A DNA stretch of 64,000 nucleotides. Source: Eutypa lata (lineage: Eukaryota; Ascomycota; Sordariomycetes; Xylariales; Diatrypaceae). Positions within the stretch are counted from its first letter, which is position 1. Each line of letters opens with the position of its first letter. The stretch covers positions 6,634,001 through 6,698,000 of the forward strand of contig JAKULF010000003.1 of the NCBI GenBank assembly GCA_022661535.1, given 5' to 3'. The notes under the pieces are model-generated. The model worked only from the letters and a program-made list of their open reading frames with translations, was not told the DNA's origin and did not search any database. Both the position numbers and the translations under genes were made by a program. Positions 34,884-47,515 of the stretch are shown in pieces.

Positions 34884-37563
34884 ATGTCTACTGTCAAGTT
34901 TGATTACCCAACCTACAAGCTGTTCGAGGTGAGTCAAAAATTCTAGCCCGTCGACTGAGATGTGACAATTCCAATGGGTTGGGGGATAGAAGGGGAAAAA
35001 ATACCCCTATCCTGGAATGCAATCCTGTAATCTCAGCAATGGGGTTTCAGGGAATGAAGCCTCAGCGATGAAACCTCGACAATGAGACCTGTATCGATTG
35101 TTCTATCGCAAAGCTGACAAGTCTGATAGCCTCAGTATCACCCTCAGAGGCCAATCATCGTCGACGCTGACGCTATCGAGTCTCCCGATACGGTGACCCT
35201 CAGGTACGAGGAGGAGGCAGCCGCAAGATCGAACGGCGGGGACCTTCGTGGGGATTCCCCGCCTGGTCTCCTGTCTATGTCTGCGTATCCAAAACCACAA
35301 CCGCAACCGGGACAAATGCACGGTATGTCTATCTGCAGGCCCTGAATACAGCATCTTTTGAATGTTGCGACAGCGTGTCGATGTGCAGTTCGATCGAACA
35401 AGAGCTGACTTTTTTCTCCTTGATTTTCTCAACCACACAGCATTCGACTCGTCAAGATCATACCCAGATCCTCAGTACCAGTACTCTGCGCCGCATTTCA
35501 ACGCTGGCCAGCAGTCTGAAAATGAAGCCGCGCAGCTCAACCACATGGCATTCGCGGCCAACAACGCGGCAAGCCAGTACATGACGCCGGTGATACCTAC
35601 GCTGATCTCGTACCAGCCGAGCGCCGGGGTGTTTGGGACCAAGGTTATGGTCAAGATCTCAGCCGCGTATGATTTGATCGCGGTCACAAGTCATTTCTTC
35701 CTCGGGTTTGACTCCCACAAATGCCCAGCACATGCGATACGGGACACGAGTGACGCGAGTGGGTATGGCTATGTAGTCAGTGCAGATGCGCCCCAACTCG
35801 AAGACACGAGAAGCGGGAGCGCCAGCGTGCCTTTATCACTTTTCATCGAGACCCCCGAAGGGCAGGCTCTGGCGAACATCGAAGTTGGCACGTTCCTGTA
35901 TCATGATGCGCAGGCTGGGGCGGGTGAGAGCCCAACTGATAGCGTCACGAGGAAAGGCTCCAAGTCACCTGAGCACAGGCCGAGCCCACCGAGACATGAA
36001 CCAGCCCAACTCCCAGATGCGGCTGCTACAAATACTTTTGGTTACCCTCAGACGGCTAGCCAAGCTGTTGCCCCTGGTTACGATCCAAGTTTCGCAACCA
36101 ACGGCAACATGATCGGAACTTACCATCGCACGTCGTACGCGACGGACTACCATCCACGACCACCTCCGCTCAAGACCTCCCAATGGAGCCCGTACGCTTC
36201 CTCTCTCGCTGCGCATCGCAGTTCGGGCCTACATGGTCTCGGTCGCCATCATCTCACCGCGCTACCTCCCCCGACACCTAGCGCTCCAGCACTCGTCCGA
36301 ACGAGCACGATAAACCAATCCGGACCGACCGTGTCGGGGCAATACAATTCATACCACATGTACACGCAGAAGGTGCACTTGAAAGTCGTGGGCGATCTAC
36401 AGTCTATGGAGTTGGGATGGACTACGGAGGAGTGGGACAATCGACGACGCATCGTCATGTTCAGCAAGAAGCAGGTGGGCACCGTGCTCACGACGAGCTT
36501 CCGACCCATCAGCGTGAACGAGCGCCCGCCGAACAGCATCTGTATCAGCTGCATCTACTGGGCCGAGAAGGACGAGTGCTACGTGACGAGCGTCGACACG
36601 ATATCGCTCCTGGAGCAGCTGCTCACTGCGCCGACCAAGTTCACGGTTGAGGAGAAGAACCGCATCCGACGGAATCTCGAGGGGTTCCGACCCCTGACGG
36701 TCAGCAAGGCAAAACCCGAGAGCGAGGAGTTCTTCAAGATCATCATGGCTTTCGGGAATCCCAAACCGCGGAACATAGAGAAGGATGTCAAGGTATTCCC
36801 GTGGAAGATTCTGCCCCAAGCGCTCAAGAAGATTATCTCGAAATACGTGAGTGATTGCCTATCCCTGAATTTTCTGTTTTTTCTACTCTTCTATGTTCTA
36901 TCTTTGCTTTGTCTTCGTTTCGGCCTATTTTCATTTACAGCCCCTTGATGTATGATGCCTCGATGTCCAATCATCTCATCTATCTACTGCATCTAATATG
37001 AGCCGCAACTGACCCCGAAGTCTCAGTCCGTAAACCCTACAACAACATTGCCCCCGGGGCCAAGCCCAGCAGCCTTGCTTACCCCTGTAAGCAATGCAAG
37101 CCCCGGGTTGTATGCGCCACCACCGCCCTACACGCCGAGTGTTCCTGACAATACCTATTCACATCATGACTCACAGCACTCGGCGGCATCGCCCCGTTCC
37201 GTGTCAGGCACGGTATCGTCCACTTGGACCGCGTACCCTACAAGCCGCACGCTCTCTCCTAGTCTCAAGTCACACTCCCCCCAATCAGCTAGTCTACGTA
37301 TGCCTAGTTTGCCCTCGTACGCGACGATGGATTCAAGGCAGCAACATAATCATCATGCCTACAGCACCAACGGGCGATGGCAGGACGGATTGACATCCCA
37401 AACACACAGCCGCTGGGATACAACAGGAGTCAGTGCTGGGGTACCTGCTGCTACCAATGGGTACAGCGACAGCACAGGCCCGTCTCCGTACACCACGAGC
37501 CACCAGCATCATAGTCAGGTGTATAGCAACGGTACTTACGGGGATGGCGGTCATCGCGAATGA
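34884..37563 (+). CDS. medA: medusa-type developmental regulator (MedA/Acr1/Acon-3/Ren1 family)
   Basis: Four exons, 34884-34928, 35148-35322, 35441-36846 and 37027-37563, give 720 residues; all introns start GTGAGT or GTATGT and keep frame. The central block (about residues 370-541) has MYTQKVHLKVVGDLQSMELG, WDNRRRIVMFSKKQVGTVLT, CISCIYWAEKDECYVTSVDT and FTVEEKNRIRRNLEGFRPLT, the conserved region of medusa proteins. A first conserved block (about 120-210, PVIPTLISYQPSAGVFGTKV) precedes a low-complexity Pro/Ser/His/Tyr linker. The C-terminal exon is disordered and Ser/Pro/Tyr/His-rich. Medusa proteins act in the nucleus to time conidiophore development and are needed for normal conidiation and, in pathogens, virulence. 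Exon 1 (15 residues) is inferred from a clean donor and frame. The long upstream region and uORFs suggest translational and transcriptional control. Confidence 0.88.
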
Positions 37564-37598
37564 TGCAGTCAGTCGTTCACGTCATGATCGAGTAGGGA

Positions 37599-37613
37599 GG
37601 GGGGGGGGGGGGG
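37599..37613 (+). repeat. poly(G) run of 15
   Basis: Uninterrupted Gs just after the medA stop codon; a likely sequencing trouble spot and possible G-quadruplex former. Confidence 0.9.
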
Positions 37614-37956
37614 TATTGAGGATTAAGGGGGTGAGCGAAGTTGCCTGAAAGGACCCGCCTCCTCAGTGTGTGGTGTGGGGGCTGGCTACACAGACATGAC
37701 AGTAGTACATGCTTGTACGCCCACACGCACGCACGGAAGCACGAAAGAGGAAGTCGCTGATTGTTACGAAACAAATGGAATGCATAACTGCAACTAATAG
37801 AACCAGAAACATAACTACATGATATGACTTTTACCGGGCGACAGACGGACAGACAGCCGGACAGGACATACTTCGAAAAACTTGGTTTAGCCGCGTCCCG
37901 GCTGCAGCAACCGACAGCGACACACGGGACAAGGGGGAAAGAAAGGGGGCACTAGG

Positions 37957-37958
<2 letters not shown>

Positions 37959-37993
<35 letters not shown>
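37959..37993. repeat. (GT)n microsatellite
   Basis: About 17 GT dinucleotides in the 3' flank of medA. Confidence 0.95.
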
Positions 37994-37995
<2 letters not shown>

Positions 37996-39643
37996 CTATA
38001 AGATGAGATGAGATGAATTACAGTTAATAATGCATGGATGGATAAGATACCGAACAACTGTTGTCATGGCGTCTGCTGCTGCTGCTGCTACTGCTACTGC
38101 TACTGCGAATATTCATGCGGACAGAATATACGCATGTTCACACAAGTTTCGTCACAAGAACCCCGGTTTATGATGGTGCGCGGTCAGACACAGACAGACT
38201 GCTGGCGACGAGGAGGTCAAAAGACTTATGAGAAGGTGTCGTCAAGTTACCTACTTAAATTACTGAGGGACGATTGTGGGGACTTATACGGGTTCACTCA
38301 CGGGTAGCAATTGGTGGGGGTGGTGATGGTGGTTGTGATGGTGGTGGTGTATAGGTGTGGTGGGTGGGTATTGTGTGTGTGGGGGGCAGGACATCAGAGA
38401 GCTCGTTCCACACCTGCTGAGCTCCCCCCCCCCCTGTCCTGTCCTTCCCCCCTGCCCCTCCTGCCCACCACCCCCCTGTCAACCTTGTCTGCCTATGTCA
38501 GTCACCTGTTGTGGCGCAAGCCAATCACAACTTCACTTAGGACTCCATCTTACTCGATCCGGTATACACCGTACACCCTTCTATAACCTTATACACCCCC
38601 CTTTTCTACATTTTACCCGCCTGTTACGACTTAATGACCACCCGCAACCCATCGCGAGAGCCGCCTGACCCTACCTTACCCGTCATCGCCTTGGCCTTAC
38701 CTCAACTCCTTGTTGCCTATCCCATTTCTGACTCACCTAACCCTATCTCTTATCTTTTCTGATTCGACAAGACCGATTCGACATTCCCCATCCCCCTTCC
38801 CTCCCTGTCTATACATTTAACATACCATAGCTTTGACACCCTTGTCGCTCATCCTACCAAGCTAGTATCATGTACTATCCAGCGTCTTAATCTCGTCTTA
38901 ACCCTTTCCGGTCCTGCGTTGCGGCTGTTATTCATCCCATCACCCCATGTCTTGCTTTATGCTTTATAGTTCGACTCCCTTCCCATGCCCCCTGTTACGT
39001 ACACCTTACTAGCACTGGGGGTGGGTGATCGATCGACCCAGGGCGGGCAAAGTGAACAAGCATACCAAGTATACAATCAAGCAATTCGGATATCCATCAT
39101 TGGTCACATTCGCCTCGTTCGATCAACTCTGGACGAAACTCCCCTGCTGCACATGGCAACTGGGCGCATGTGTATGCATGTCTGTCGGCTGCGGCGCGCT
39201 GCCGTTGCATGACGAGATGCATGTCAGTTACGCCAATGTCCCCAGCCCACTACCAGCCATCATCTATTAGTCGTCCGCCTTCACGTCTTGAGTTATAACT
39301 AATGTGGATCACCTTTCGGCAGTCATCTGGATTGGTGGGCTGGTATATTGCTTGTTTCGTTTCGTTTCTTGATCTGATCTTTCCTATCACCGTCTGTGAT
39401 GGCACACCCCACCCGTGACCTGCATACACCACACCACACCACACACACCACACACATCACACACACACTCATACATACGATGAGGGTTAACAGCGATGGC
39501 AACAACATTGGCAGAGGTGATTGTGGCGATGGATATCCACTTCATTGTACTGCAATGAAGACAATAAGGCAAGAAGGTAGCTCTTGTTCCGTCATCGTAT
39601 GTGTTTCATCTGCGCACGGGCGAATAAGAAGGTGGATCTTCTT

Positions 39644-39690
39644 TGCATCTGCATTTGCATCTGCATCTGCATCTGCATCTACTTCTGCAT
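39644..39690. repeat. (GCATCT)n hexanucleotide repeat
   Basis: Seven or eight copies with two single-base variants in the region between medA and ttc27. Confidence 0.85.
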
Positions 39691-42600
39691 ACATGCGCAT
39701 CCCTTCAGCCGCCTATCACAAGATTGAAACACTCATCTCAGTGTGTCCTGCGACGTTGACACCATGCAGCTCTGATACACATCCGGGGGCAGGTTCTGAT
39801 CCTTTGTGGAGTATATGTGGAGTAGGAACAGGTGCATAAATAAAGGCACATGCAAGCACCCGTCGCTCGTGGGTATTGCCAGCCGACCTCTCATAGCCTT
39901 GTGCTTCACCGAAGTTCCTTCTCGAGGGATGGTCACATGCAAGCAAGAATTGCTCTAATTTCCCTCCTTTTTGCTCATTTGTTCTGTTCATGTTGCCGTG
40001 TTGCCGAACAGACAGACACATTATTATTTTCCTTCATATCGACTTCGATTTTTGTCTTGGTATTCATCATTTGGCGCTATTAGATTTGATCTTACTTTCG
40101 AAATTACTTCTTGGGGATGTTGGGTCTCTGTGTACCTGCGTCCCTCTCTTTTAGTTTTTGGCATTCTCTGTCGGGACTATCGACTATCGTTACTATTTAA
40201 TTCTCCTTGGGTTGTTTCTTTTTCTTCTTTATTTCTTCACTTGGATAAGAGACGGGGCATAGTGATCTGGGGAAGGGCATGGGAATGGTTGGTTGTCTAC
40301 CTGGTTAGGTTGAGCAGTTGGTTTGTGGCTGGCGAACGGTTCGGTGTTTGGTTTTTTTTCTCCCTTCAGATACAGGTGGATGGTGTTGTAGTGGCTTTGC
40401 TTTTAACTGATAAACATCCATACACTCGACACTTGGGATAGAATAAGAACATGCGTTTGGTGGGACGAGATGGGTTGAGATTAGGCAAGATGTATCCCGA
40501 ACCGAATGTATCCGGTGATGAGGACACATATCACGGACTGGGTTTTCTGGCGGGTTGTCTATGGACTCGGACATCAGCTTAGCATTATACCCTCATCTGC
40601 TTCTTTTCTTTCATATCGTTGCCGTTACAACGTCTACTCTTCTGTGTCCATCTATCTTATGCATATCCAGGCGGTGGAGGCGCGGCTCATGATGAAAACA
40701 GAATGAGATTAGGAATTGGGTTCACGGGGGCGTAAGCATTATTATTATTGTAGACGGCGCAAGGCGGAACCAGGATGGCACGAGTGAACACTACTGGTCG
40801 TACATGACAACTAGTGAACTTGGGTGAGCGACTGGAAGATATTATTACATGTAAGCTAGCTATTAATATGATAATACAATTCAATCTAACGATTATAAAC
40901 TCGCCGGAAGAATGCCAGATGGTAAAGCCATTTCAAACGACCACTAGACACATATTGCTATTATTTTGGAGTGAAGTCCTACTAGAGTTGCCGTCATCTT
41001 GATCTCTGATGATTTTCCATGGTTGCATCGAGGCTGGCTAGAGCGCCGAGTTTTCAGATTCAAGCACTTCCCCAACATCCCTTATTCTACATAACCTACC
41101 CTCCTCATGTCTTGACAAGCTACTGTGCTAAGTTACGTGCGCATGTAATTCTACTCACCACATACCCTGACTCCGCTTTCCAGCTTCATATAGGACAGTC
41201 CCGTGAAGACATTAAAATAGTCTCCTAAGATCATTGAGGACTGTACGGTTCGAATCGCTCCTCACAGGTGGTTTCTACTCGTTCATTCCTACATATTGGT
41301 ATAGCGAGACACATATATCCTAATACAATGAATACATCCAGACTAGGGTCAATACAATACTGGCTTGTTCAGTTAATATCAGTTCATATATGTATATGCA
41401 ATTCATAGAAGGGATTTGCACATGAGGTGTCGTTCTGTCATTTACATACCGGAGCTGCGCATATATATCAGGCGATGAATGGCAACTGCTTGATGACTAG
41501 GAAGCCCAGACGAGTCTAGCTGTTTAATAACTTATATTGGTAGTAAGGTGAAGGTTCATATATACCAAGACTTAGTCACATAATAGCAATGGCGCGATGT
41601 GATGAGAACAATGGTAGAGGCCTAGAATCACCTCGTTGTACGTGAACACCACAGTGTCACGGGGGTTCAGGGGTATAATACCGTTGGTTTCGAAGAATGT
41701 GAGAGTTGAAGTGCAGTACCCGCATCTCAATTTAATTTATATTACTTCTAAATATTCAATGTAGGCATGAAGGTTTCAATAGATTTCATCCGAGCCTAGA
41801 TACAGCGACGGTAGCAAATGAAGTCTATCGAATTATTGATGCCGGCTCTAGCCTACAGTAGCAACGTTCGTGTATATCAACTATGCCATTTCTACACATG
41901 GCTCGATTGATGAGTTACTGGTTTCCTTAGTGAAGGCATATATCTTAACCTTGAGCATAACCGGCAAAAAGTGATCAGCCTAGAATTGATATTGACACAG
42001 TACTGCCAAAATTGGTGATCATGAGAAGCTAGTTATTTCAGAATGTTATATGCTCAGTCTGATATAACAGTGCATTCAACCTTGCACCCCACATATAGAC
42101 CGTTGTTTCTCTACTCATGAGTACGGGACACTTTATTAATGTCAAATGACTCCTTAGTTCGTTGAACAGTTAGCATCCTCTTTAGACCGTACATACTCTA
42201 TAGAGCAAACCTCCAGGGAGCGACCTACAATTTAAGCAACAGTGGCGTGCCGAGTTTGAGATCGTGCCAGTTTAGTCATCTGCCGAGGACTTGAACCAAG
42301 CTGTTTAACGACTTCTCAAAATATTAAAACAATAGTTAATATAACTCGGCTACCTAACTATAGAAGGCCTATACCTCGGTTCCTTAACGTGACAGATGAC
42401 AAGAAGGCTATAACAAAACTCAGACAACGTAGCTCAACGCCCATTAATGAACTTACAATACCTCAAGAACATGAACGTATAGTTGAAAACAGATGAATAC
42501 ACAAACGACAGTTGACTCCCAGCCACCGAAGAAAGCCAAAATATCTACATCTTATAACGACATAAGCTACCTTAACAATCACACGACTAATCTCTAATAT

Positions 42601-42913
42601 AGCCCTTAAGTGAAGAGGTGAGGTATCTGGCTTCACTCAAGACTTATCAACAAGTCACCTACCTACCTGCAATTCAAAGCTTCTAGGGAGCAGGGGTAAT
42701 TAAGAACATACATATTCACTATGTTCCGAACGACCAACAACACCTATCTCCTTTTTCTCCTTATCTCCTAGTTAGCCTTTATTGCTGTCCATCAACTTCA
42801 CCCTTTTCCCACTCCATATGCATGATGAATCATAAAACGTCTGACTATACCGGTATCCATCTAGGTAACGACCTCAACATTGCGCCGTACTCAATTTCCA
42901 TCTACAGATCTAC

Positions 42914-45900
42914 TTAAGTTTTCAATCCCTCCAACAAACCCTCAAGAACCCCCCACCCCTCCGACGCCTCCCACGCCTCCCGTCCCTTACTCATAACGCT
43001 TCTAACCGACATCCTCGCCTTCCCCCTCCACTTCGGCCCAATACTCTCAACCCTCTCGCCATAATTCTCATAAGCAGCGACTAGCTCGCCGGTGCGCTGT
43101 ACAACCACATCCCAGGCATCTGCATCCAGAAGCCAGTCTTTACTCTGCCCGTGCCCGTCGGCGGAAGCAGAAGATGTAACAGCAGCAAGTGATGAAGAAC
43201 CGGCCCCACTACCACCACCACCGCCCGAAACGCCGATCCCCGCCCCAGCCACGGCGGCCCTCCATCCCTTCTCAGCCGCGTCCAGAGCGCCCGCCCAATC
43301 GCGACGCCAGGCGCGAAGGCGGGAGACAAGGGCCCAGGGTTCGGAGCGGGACGTGAGGAGGGGGACTACATCGGCCTCGAGAAGATCGACGACCTTCTTC
43401 TGAATCGTAGCACGCGGAGGGTCGTACACCGCCTCCGCTACTGCTGCTCCTCCTTCTCCTTCACCTCCTCCAGCGGGGCGTCCAGTGACCTCGCGCACAA
43501 GCAACGTCAACACATCCACGTCCAGCGCGTCTTCGGACTTGCGGATGCGCAGCACGTTGCGGGTGGCGAGGACGACGTCGTCGAAGGCCGGGACGGGGCT
43601 CAGGCTGGCCGCTAGCGTCACCACGTTGTCCCAGATGCGCCAGTTGGAGTGCGCGATGGTGGCGCCGCGCTTGAAGGCTTCGAGGGCGTCTTGGAGGAGC
43701 TGCTGTGGTCGCTTGCCGAGGCGGGCTGCGCGCGCCGTGCTCGTGCTGGGCATCGTTTCCTTGTCGTCATCATCGTCGGCGAGAGATTTCGGGGTTGGGG
43801 AACTGTCAACATCGTTTCCTTCATCTTCCTCTGCCTCTTCTTTCTTCTCTTCAGCAATGCCGTTATTCTCTAGCTTCCCATCCTTCGTCACCTTGACTTC
43901 TGCTACGACTTCACGATACCAACTCAAAAGGGCACTTCCCAAATTACTCCACGTCCTAGCGTCCTCCCCGCCCTCCGTCCCATTACTAGTCGCAATGGCT
44001 CTCTGGAACGCCTCGGCCGCATCGGGAAACCTTCCGAGCCTGAGCTCGATGTCGCCTAGCCGACCCCACATCTCCGGACTCAACCGGTTCGCAGCCACCG
44101 CAGCGACATACGCATCCCTAGCCTTCGTCCATTCCCGGTTGCGCAGATGCAGTTCACCTAACGACCGCTGCGCGCGCGCAAACCGCCTCCCGGAAATCTC
44201 CCACGCCCGCTCGTAGTGCGCTTCGTCGTTCTCAAGGTCGCCTAGGATGCAGAAGAGGCGGGGCGCGTTTGGAGGCGGGGGCGAGCGCTCTGGTCCTTGG
44301 AAATAGGATATTTTGAGGGCTGAGATGTCGGTGTCTGCGTCGTCGAGGTCATCATCGTCATCTTCAAAGCCATCATCATCTTTCGAAGCGGCATGACTAT
44401 CCGTGCGATGGTAGAGACGCCACCTGATGATAGCGCGGGCTTTCTCTTCACCTCCGCTCCCGCGACCGTCTTGGTCGTCGTCAGAGGTGGCGTTGCTTGC
44501 TAGACAGAGGGCTACCTCGGCCCAGAGACGGAGACGCTTGAATATCTCCGTGGCGGAGACGAGGGAGCCCACGGATGCCCACGCGTAGGCTAGTTCGGAT
44601 TCTAAGTGCCATCGCGGAGGTGAGGCGAGAGCATTGACGTATCGGAGTCGATCTTGGGCCGATGCCGACTCGGAAGGTTTAGGAGCTGGGAGGAAAGAAG
44701 TTGGTTTGTTTGATGCTGGTGCTGATGTTGATGTTGATGGTGCCGGTGTTAGAGTGGTGGTGGATTGGCCGTTGGTTGCTGTGATCTGGATAGAAGGAAC
44801 ACTGGAGTCGCCATTTGAACCTTCGTGATCAGCAGCCCTAGCCGCATCTTTGCTCGCCGGTATAGGTGCCTGTGTATCAACGATGACTTGGTCTACTACA
44901 GCTTGCATCTGCAATACTGCACGTTCCAAGGTCCTGCTCCTATGCAGCTCGATACGCGACCGAACTAACAGGGCTTGGGTGTAAATTTGCCAGTTTGTTG
45001 ACTTGTCGTTGATCACTCGTACAGCAAAAGGTAGAATCTCTTCTGATGTAAGAGAGTCGGAAGGTGAGAACGTATCTTTGAGCGTGGCTTCTGTGAGTAG
45101 GATAATCTGGTCTTCCGGTTTGAGCTTCGGTTGATTATCAGGAGTGAGATCCCGTAGTTGCTCTGGGAGCTCAGAAGTCGGCTTAGCCCCTGCGTCTCCT
45201 TTGAAGTCGATTTTCTCCAACAACGTATCATCGTTCAAGGGAAGTGCAGCGGGTGCTGCTGGGTCGGATGACTTATGTTCAGTCACACCCGAGTCGGTAC
45301 CTAGTTGTCGGCTCTTTCCGAGAACTACTAGCTGGCTGATATCCTTCTCCTGGAACTTTGTGCGTTTACCAAGGGCTCCGGAGAGAGCATACAGAAATCC
45401 GCTGGTTTCCATCGCTGACTGGAGAGCTTTTTTGGCAATCATGTCATTCCCCAACAATAGATATGCATTTGCCTTTTCGAGATAAAATTGTACCCGGCTC
45501 TGGTGTGACCATTCAGTCGCCTCATCATCTTCATCAGATCCGGACAGTGTAGTAACAGCAACAGCAGCTTCTGCCTCTCTTAGACTCCTTTCGATAACAT
45601 CCTGAAGCGTCGCGACATCTGTCCATCGACCACTCTTCGTAAACAGTGAGCCTGGTCCAAGTGAAGGTGGGGTAAGTAGCTTATAATGCCAGAGATGGAT
45701 CCTAAGTCTTGTCCAGGAGAGAGCTGAAGCCAGAGTATCATCCGAGTTAGCCTCCCAAGCTTCGGGTGGATCTACGGGCAAGATTCTCCCAGAGGTGAAG
45801 ATGAAGCGAGCCAAGCCGAATAATTCAATATGGGGTATGTAAGGATATACAGAGACGCCATCTGTGTCGAGAGATCGTATACATGTCTTCCTAAAAGACT

Positions 45901-46297
45901 CTATGGGGCTCTTCTGGTTTAACACCCCGTTCGTCCTTGGCCCACGTGATGATATGTATCCCTCGTAAGTGGAGGAAAAGAGAGCATCGCTAGTAGATGT
46001 GCCCTCGAGTACTGGACCTGTAACATTTGCCTGTAAAAATGCAGCGAGAGAAGCAAGACCAAGTCGAATAGCTTGGATCCTGAATTCTTTCTTGGTTGTG
46101 TTTAGAGATTTCCTCTCCGGCTCATCATCATCTTGAACTAATCTTAGTTGACTCTGCGCAATCACATCTCTCACAAATTCCGCAATAATGTCCTTGGTGA
46201 GATCTTCATTGAATACATCCAGAAATGGTGCATCACCAAGTGATGTCTCGATTGTTTGGATCTTGGCTGGCCATTGATGAGAATCCTGAGTGGTCAT
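42914..46297 (-). CDS. TTC27/Emw1-type tetratricopeptide repeat protein
   Basis: Uninterrupted frame; I place the start at ATG 46297 (MTTQDSHQWPAKIQ, 1127 residues) because the 57 residues available upstream (to ATG 46468) are hydrophobic and look like translated leader. An alpha-helical N-terminal half includes RLGLASLAAFLQANVTGPVL and YIPHIELFGLARFIFTSGRI. TPRs cluster near residues 680-800, including the block from RRFARAQRSLGELHLRNREW to WTKARDAYVAAVAA and the following MWGRLGDIELRLGRFPDAAE. This matches TTC27 in animals and Emw1 in yeast, an essential TPR protein linked to cell-wall protein maintenance whose biochemical role is unclear. Acidic inserts (poly-Asp/Glu near 660 and 820-850) and a Gly-rich stretch near 1030 are low complexity. 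No frame break. Confidence 0.85.
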   Translation of the reverse strand: MTTQDSHQWPAKIQTIETSLGDAPFLDVFNEDLTKDIIAEFVRDVIAQSQLRLVQDDDEPERKSLNTTKKEFRIQAIRLGLASLAAFLQANVTGPVLEGTSTSDALFSSTYEGYISSRGPRTNGVLNQKSPIESFRKTCIRSLDTDGVSVYPYIPHIELFGLARFIFTSGRILPVDPPEAWEANSDDTLASALSWTRLRIHLWHYKLLTPPSLGPGSLFTKSGRWTDVATLQDVIERSLREAEAAVAVTTLSGSDEDDEATEWSHQSRVQFYLEKANAYLLLGNDMIAKKALQSAMETSGFLYALSGALGKRTKFQEKDISQLVVLGKSRQLGTDSGVTEHKSSDPAAPAALPLNDDTLLEKIDFKGDAGAKPTSELPEQLRDLTPDNQPKLKPEDQIILLTEATLKDTFSPSDSLTSEEILPFAVRVINDKSTNWQIYTQALLVRSRIELHRSRTLERAVLQMQAVVDQVIVDTQAPIPASKDAARAADHEGSNGDSSVPSIQITATNGQSTTTLTPAPSTSTSAPASNKPTSFLPAPKPSESASAQDRLRYVNALASPPRWHLESELAYAWASVGSLVSATEIFKRLRLWAEVALCLASNATSDDDQDGRGSGGEEKARAIIRWRLYHRTDSHAASKDDDGFEDDDDDLDDADTDISALKISYFQGPERSPPPPNAPRLFCILGDLENDEAHYERAWEISGRRFARAQRSLGELHLRNREWTKARDAYVAAVAANRLSPEMWGRLGDIELRLGRFPDAAEAFQRAIATSNGTEGGEDARTWSNLGSALLSWYREVVAEVKVTKDGKLENNGIAEEKKEEAEEDEGNDVDSSPTPKSLADDDDDKETMPSTSTARAARLGKRPQQLLQDALEAFKRGATIAHSNWRIWDNVVTLAASLSPVPAFDDVVLATRNVLRIRKSEDALDVDVLTLLVREVTGRPAGGGEGEGGAAVAEAVYDPPRATIQKKVVDLLEADVVPLLTSRSEPWALVSRLRAWRRDWAGALDAAEKGWRAAVAGAGIGVSGGGGGSGAGSSSLAAVTSSASADGHGQSKDWLLDADAWDVVVQRTGELVAAYENYGERVESIGPKWRGKARMSVRSVMSKGREAWEASEGWGVLEGLLEGLKT

Positions 46298-47515
46298 ATC
46301 GATAATTATCGGCCTTTGAAAAACCGAGACGCCGTGATGTGATACTGTCTCGGATTTCCTCGGTACTTTCAAATATGGTATGGATGGATGGGATAGAAAT
46401 AAAAGGGAATCTATAAGATTGGGTATCGTGTATGCATTGAATACCATGCAGAAAGTCAGTATTAACAAGACAAAGTCTGAAGCATCGTTCTTGGTAATAT
46501 CAGTCGTCCTTCCTTGATTACAGCCAATTTTTCGAATTATTTTTCTTCTAAGTTCGATGTGACGTACGCGGGGGAGGGGCAGAGAATTACTTGTGCGTAT
46601 GTGGTCTGTGCACCACTCTACTTAACTATAACTGTTAACTAGATACCTAGTATCTAGACCATCATCCCCTTGCCCACTCCCCTTAGCCCCCTAAAACTGT
46701 CTAACTACCTAGACCTATAATGCTAGTAATACCCATCAAGACTTTAACCAGACGTAGGTATCTGCATACTTGGTAATTATACCTAGATATCATCAACATA
46801 GGTACCTACGTATCAGCCTATGTACATCATAATGCGTGAACACAACTTGACGGTGTTGGCATTGGATGGCATTTGTAATAGAAGAAAGGGAAGAATGCTA
46901 TTCGCCTACTTCATCCTATGTAGTTACTTCGTACATGGATGATGGATGGATATCGAATGCGGCACAGCTCAGAGTCTGACGCTAACATCATTCCGGACAG
47001 GTTCAATGTTGTTTGTTCAATGTAACTGTCAGTGAAACTATCCAGACGAAGTTAGTACTACGTATAAATAGAAATTACAAATATTCAATCCAGAAAAGGT
47101 CCAAACATGCACCAACGAGACGAAATAATACAATAAATTAAAAGAGCAGTCATGTCTGGCATAGGGATCATCGCATTTCGTTCGTCTCCTTCTGTTTCAT
47201 ACCTTACATCCATTCCATCCATCCATTCATCCATCGTGAGTGATAGCCACTATCTCATTCATCTCATTCCAACAACATAGAACCCAGCGAGGATAGATGA
47301 ACACAACAGCTATTTACATAAGTACTTAGCTGGTAATCTTCAAAGCCTCCCCCGGCATCATAGCGAGACAGCGACACGAGATACGAACCATGCTCTCCTT
47401 ATACCTTTTCTCCAGCTTCTGGCAAAGATATTAATATAACAAATACGTATGTATGTGTATTATCATGCACCTTCGCCTTCACCCTCGCAGCTCATCCGCT
47501 AGAGCAACGAGTCGT
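46298..47515. other. promoter of ttc27 and 3' flank of the GYF gene
   Basis: Contains an alternative in-frame upstream ATG (46468) of ttc27 and AT-rich DNA with TACCTA words. The flanking genes lie in tandem on the minus strand. No other coding sequence seen. Confidence 0.5.

Larger units (their letters stand above)
37564..42913. other. 5.3 kb gene-free region between convergent medA and ttc27
   Basis: No recognisable protein. The longest open frame (39971-40441, plus) starts without ATG and is hydrophobic only because the DNA is T-rich. The stretch contains many microsatellites, C-rich tracts (38425-38480), a T-rich block (39950-40380), and AT-rich sequence with short frames only from 41.2 to 42.7 kb. 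Convergent genes usually have short gaps, so unannotated transcripts are possible. Confidence 0.55.

Noticed and set aside
39971..40441. 156-codon plus-strand open frame between medA and ttc27
   Set aside because: It has no ATG start, its hydrophobicity follows from T-rich DNA, and no domain, splice or codon signal supports it.
41255..41280. GGTTCGAATC T-arm-like motif
   Set aside because: No acceptor, D or anticodon arm can be drawn around it.
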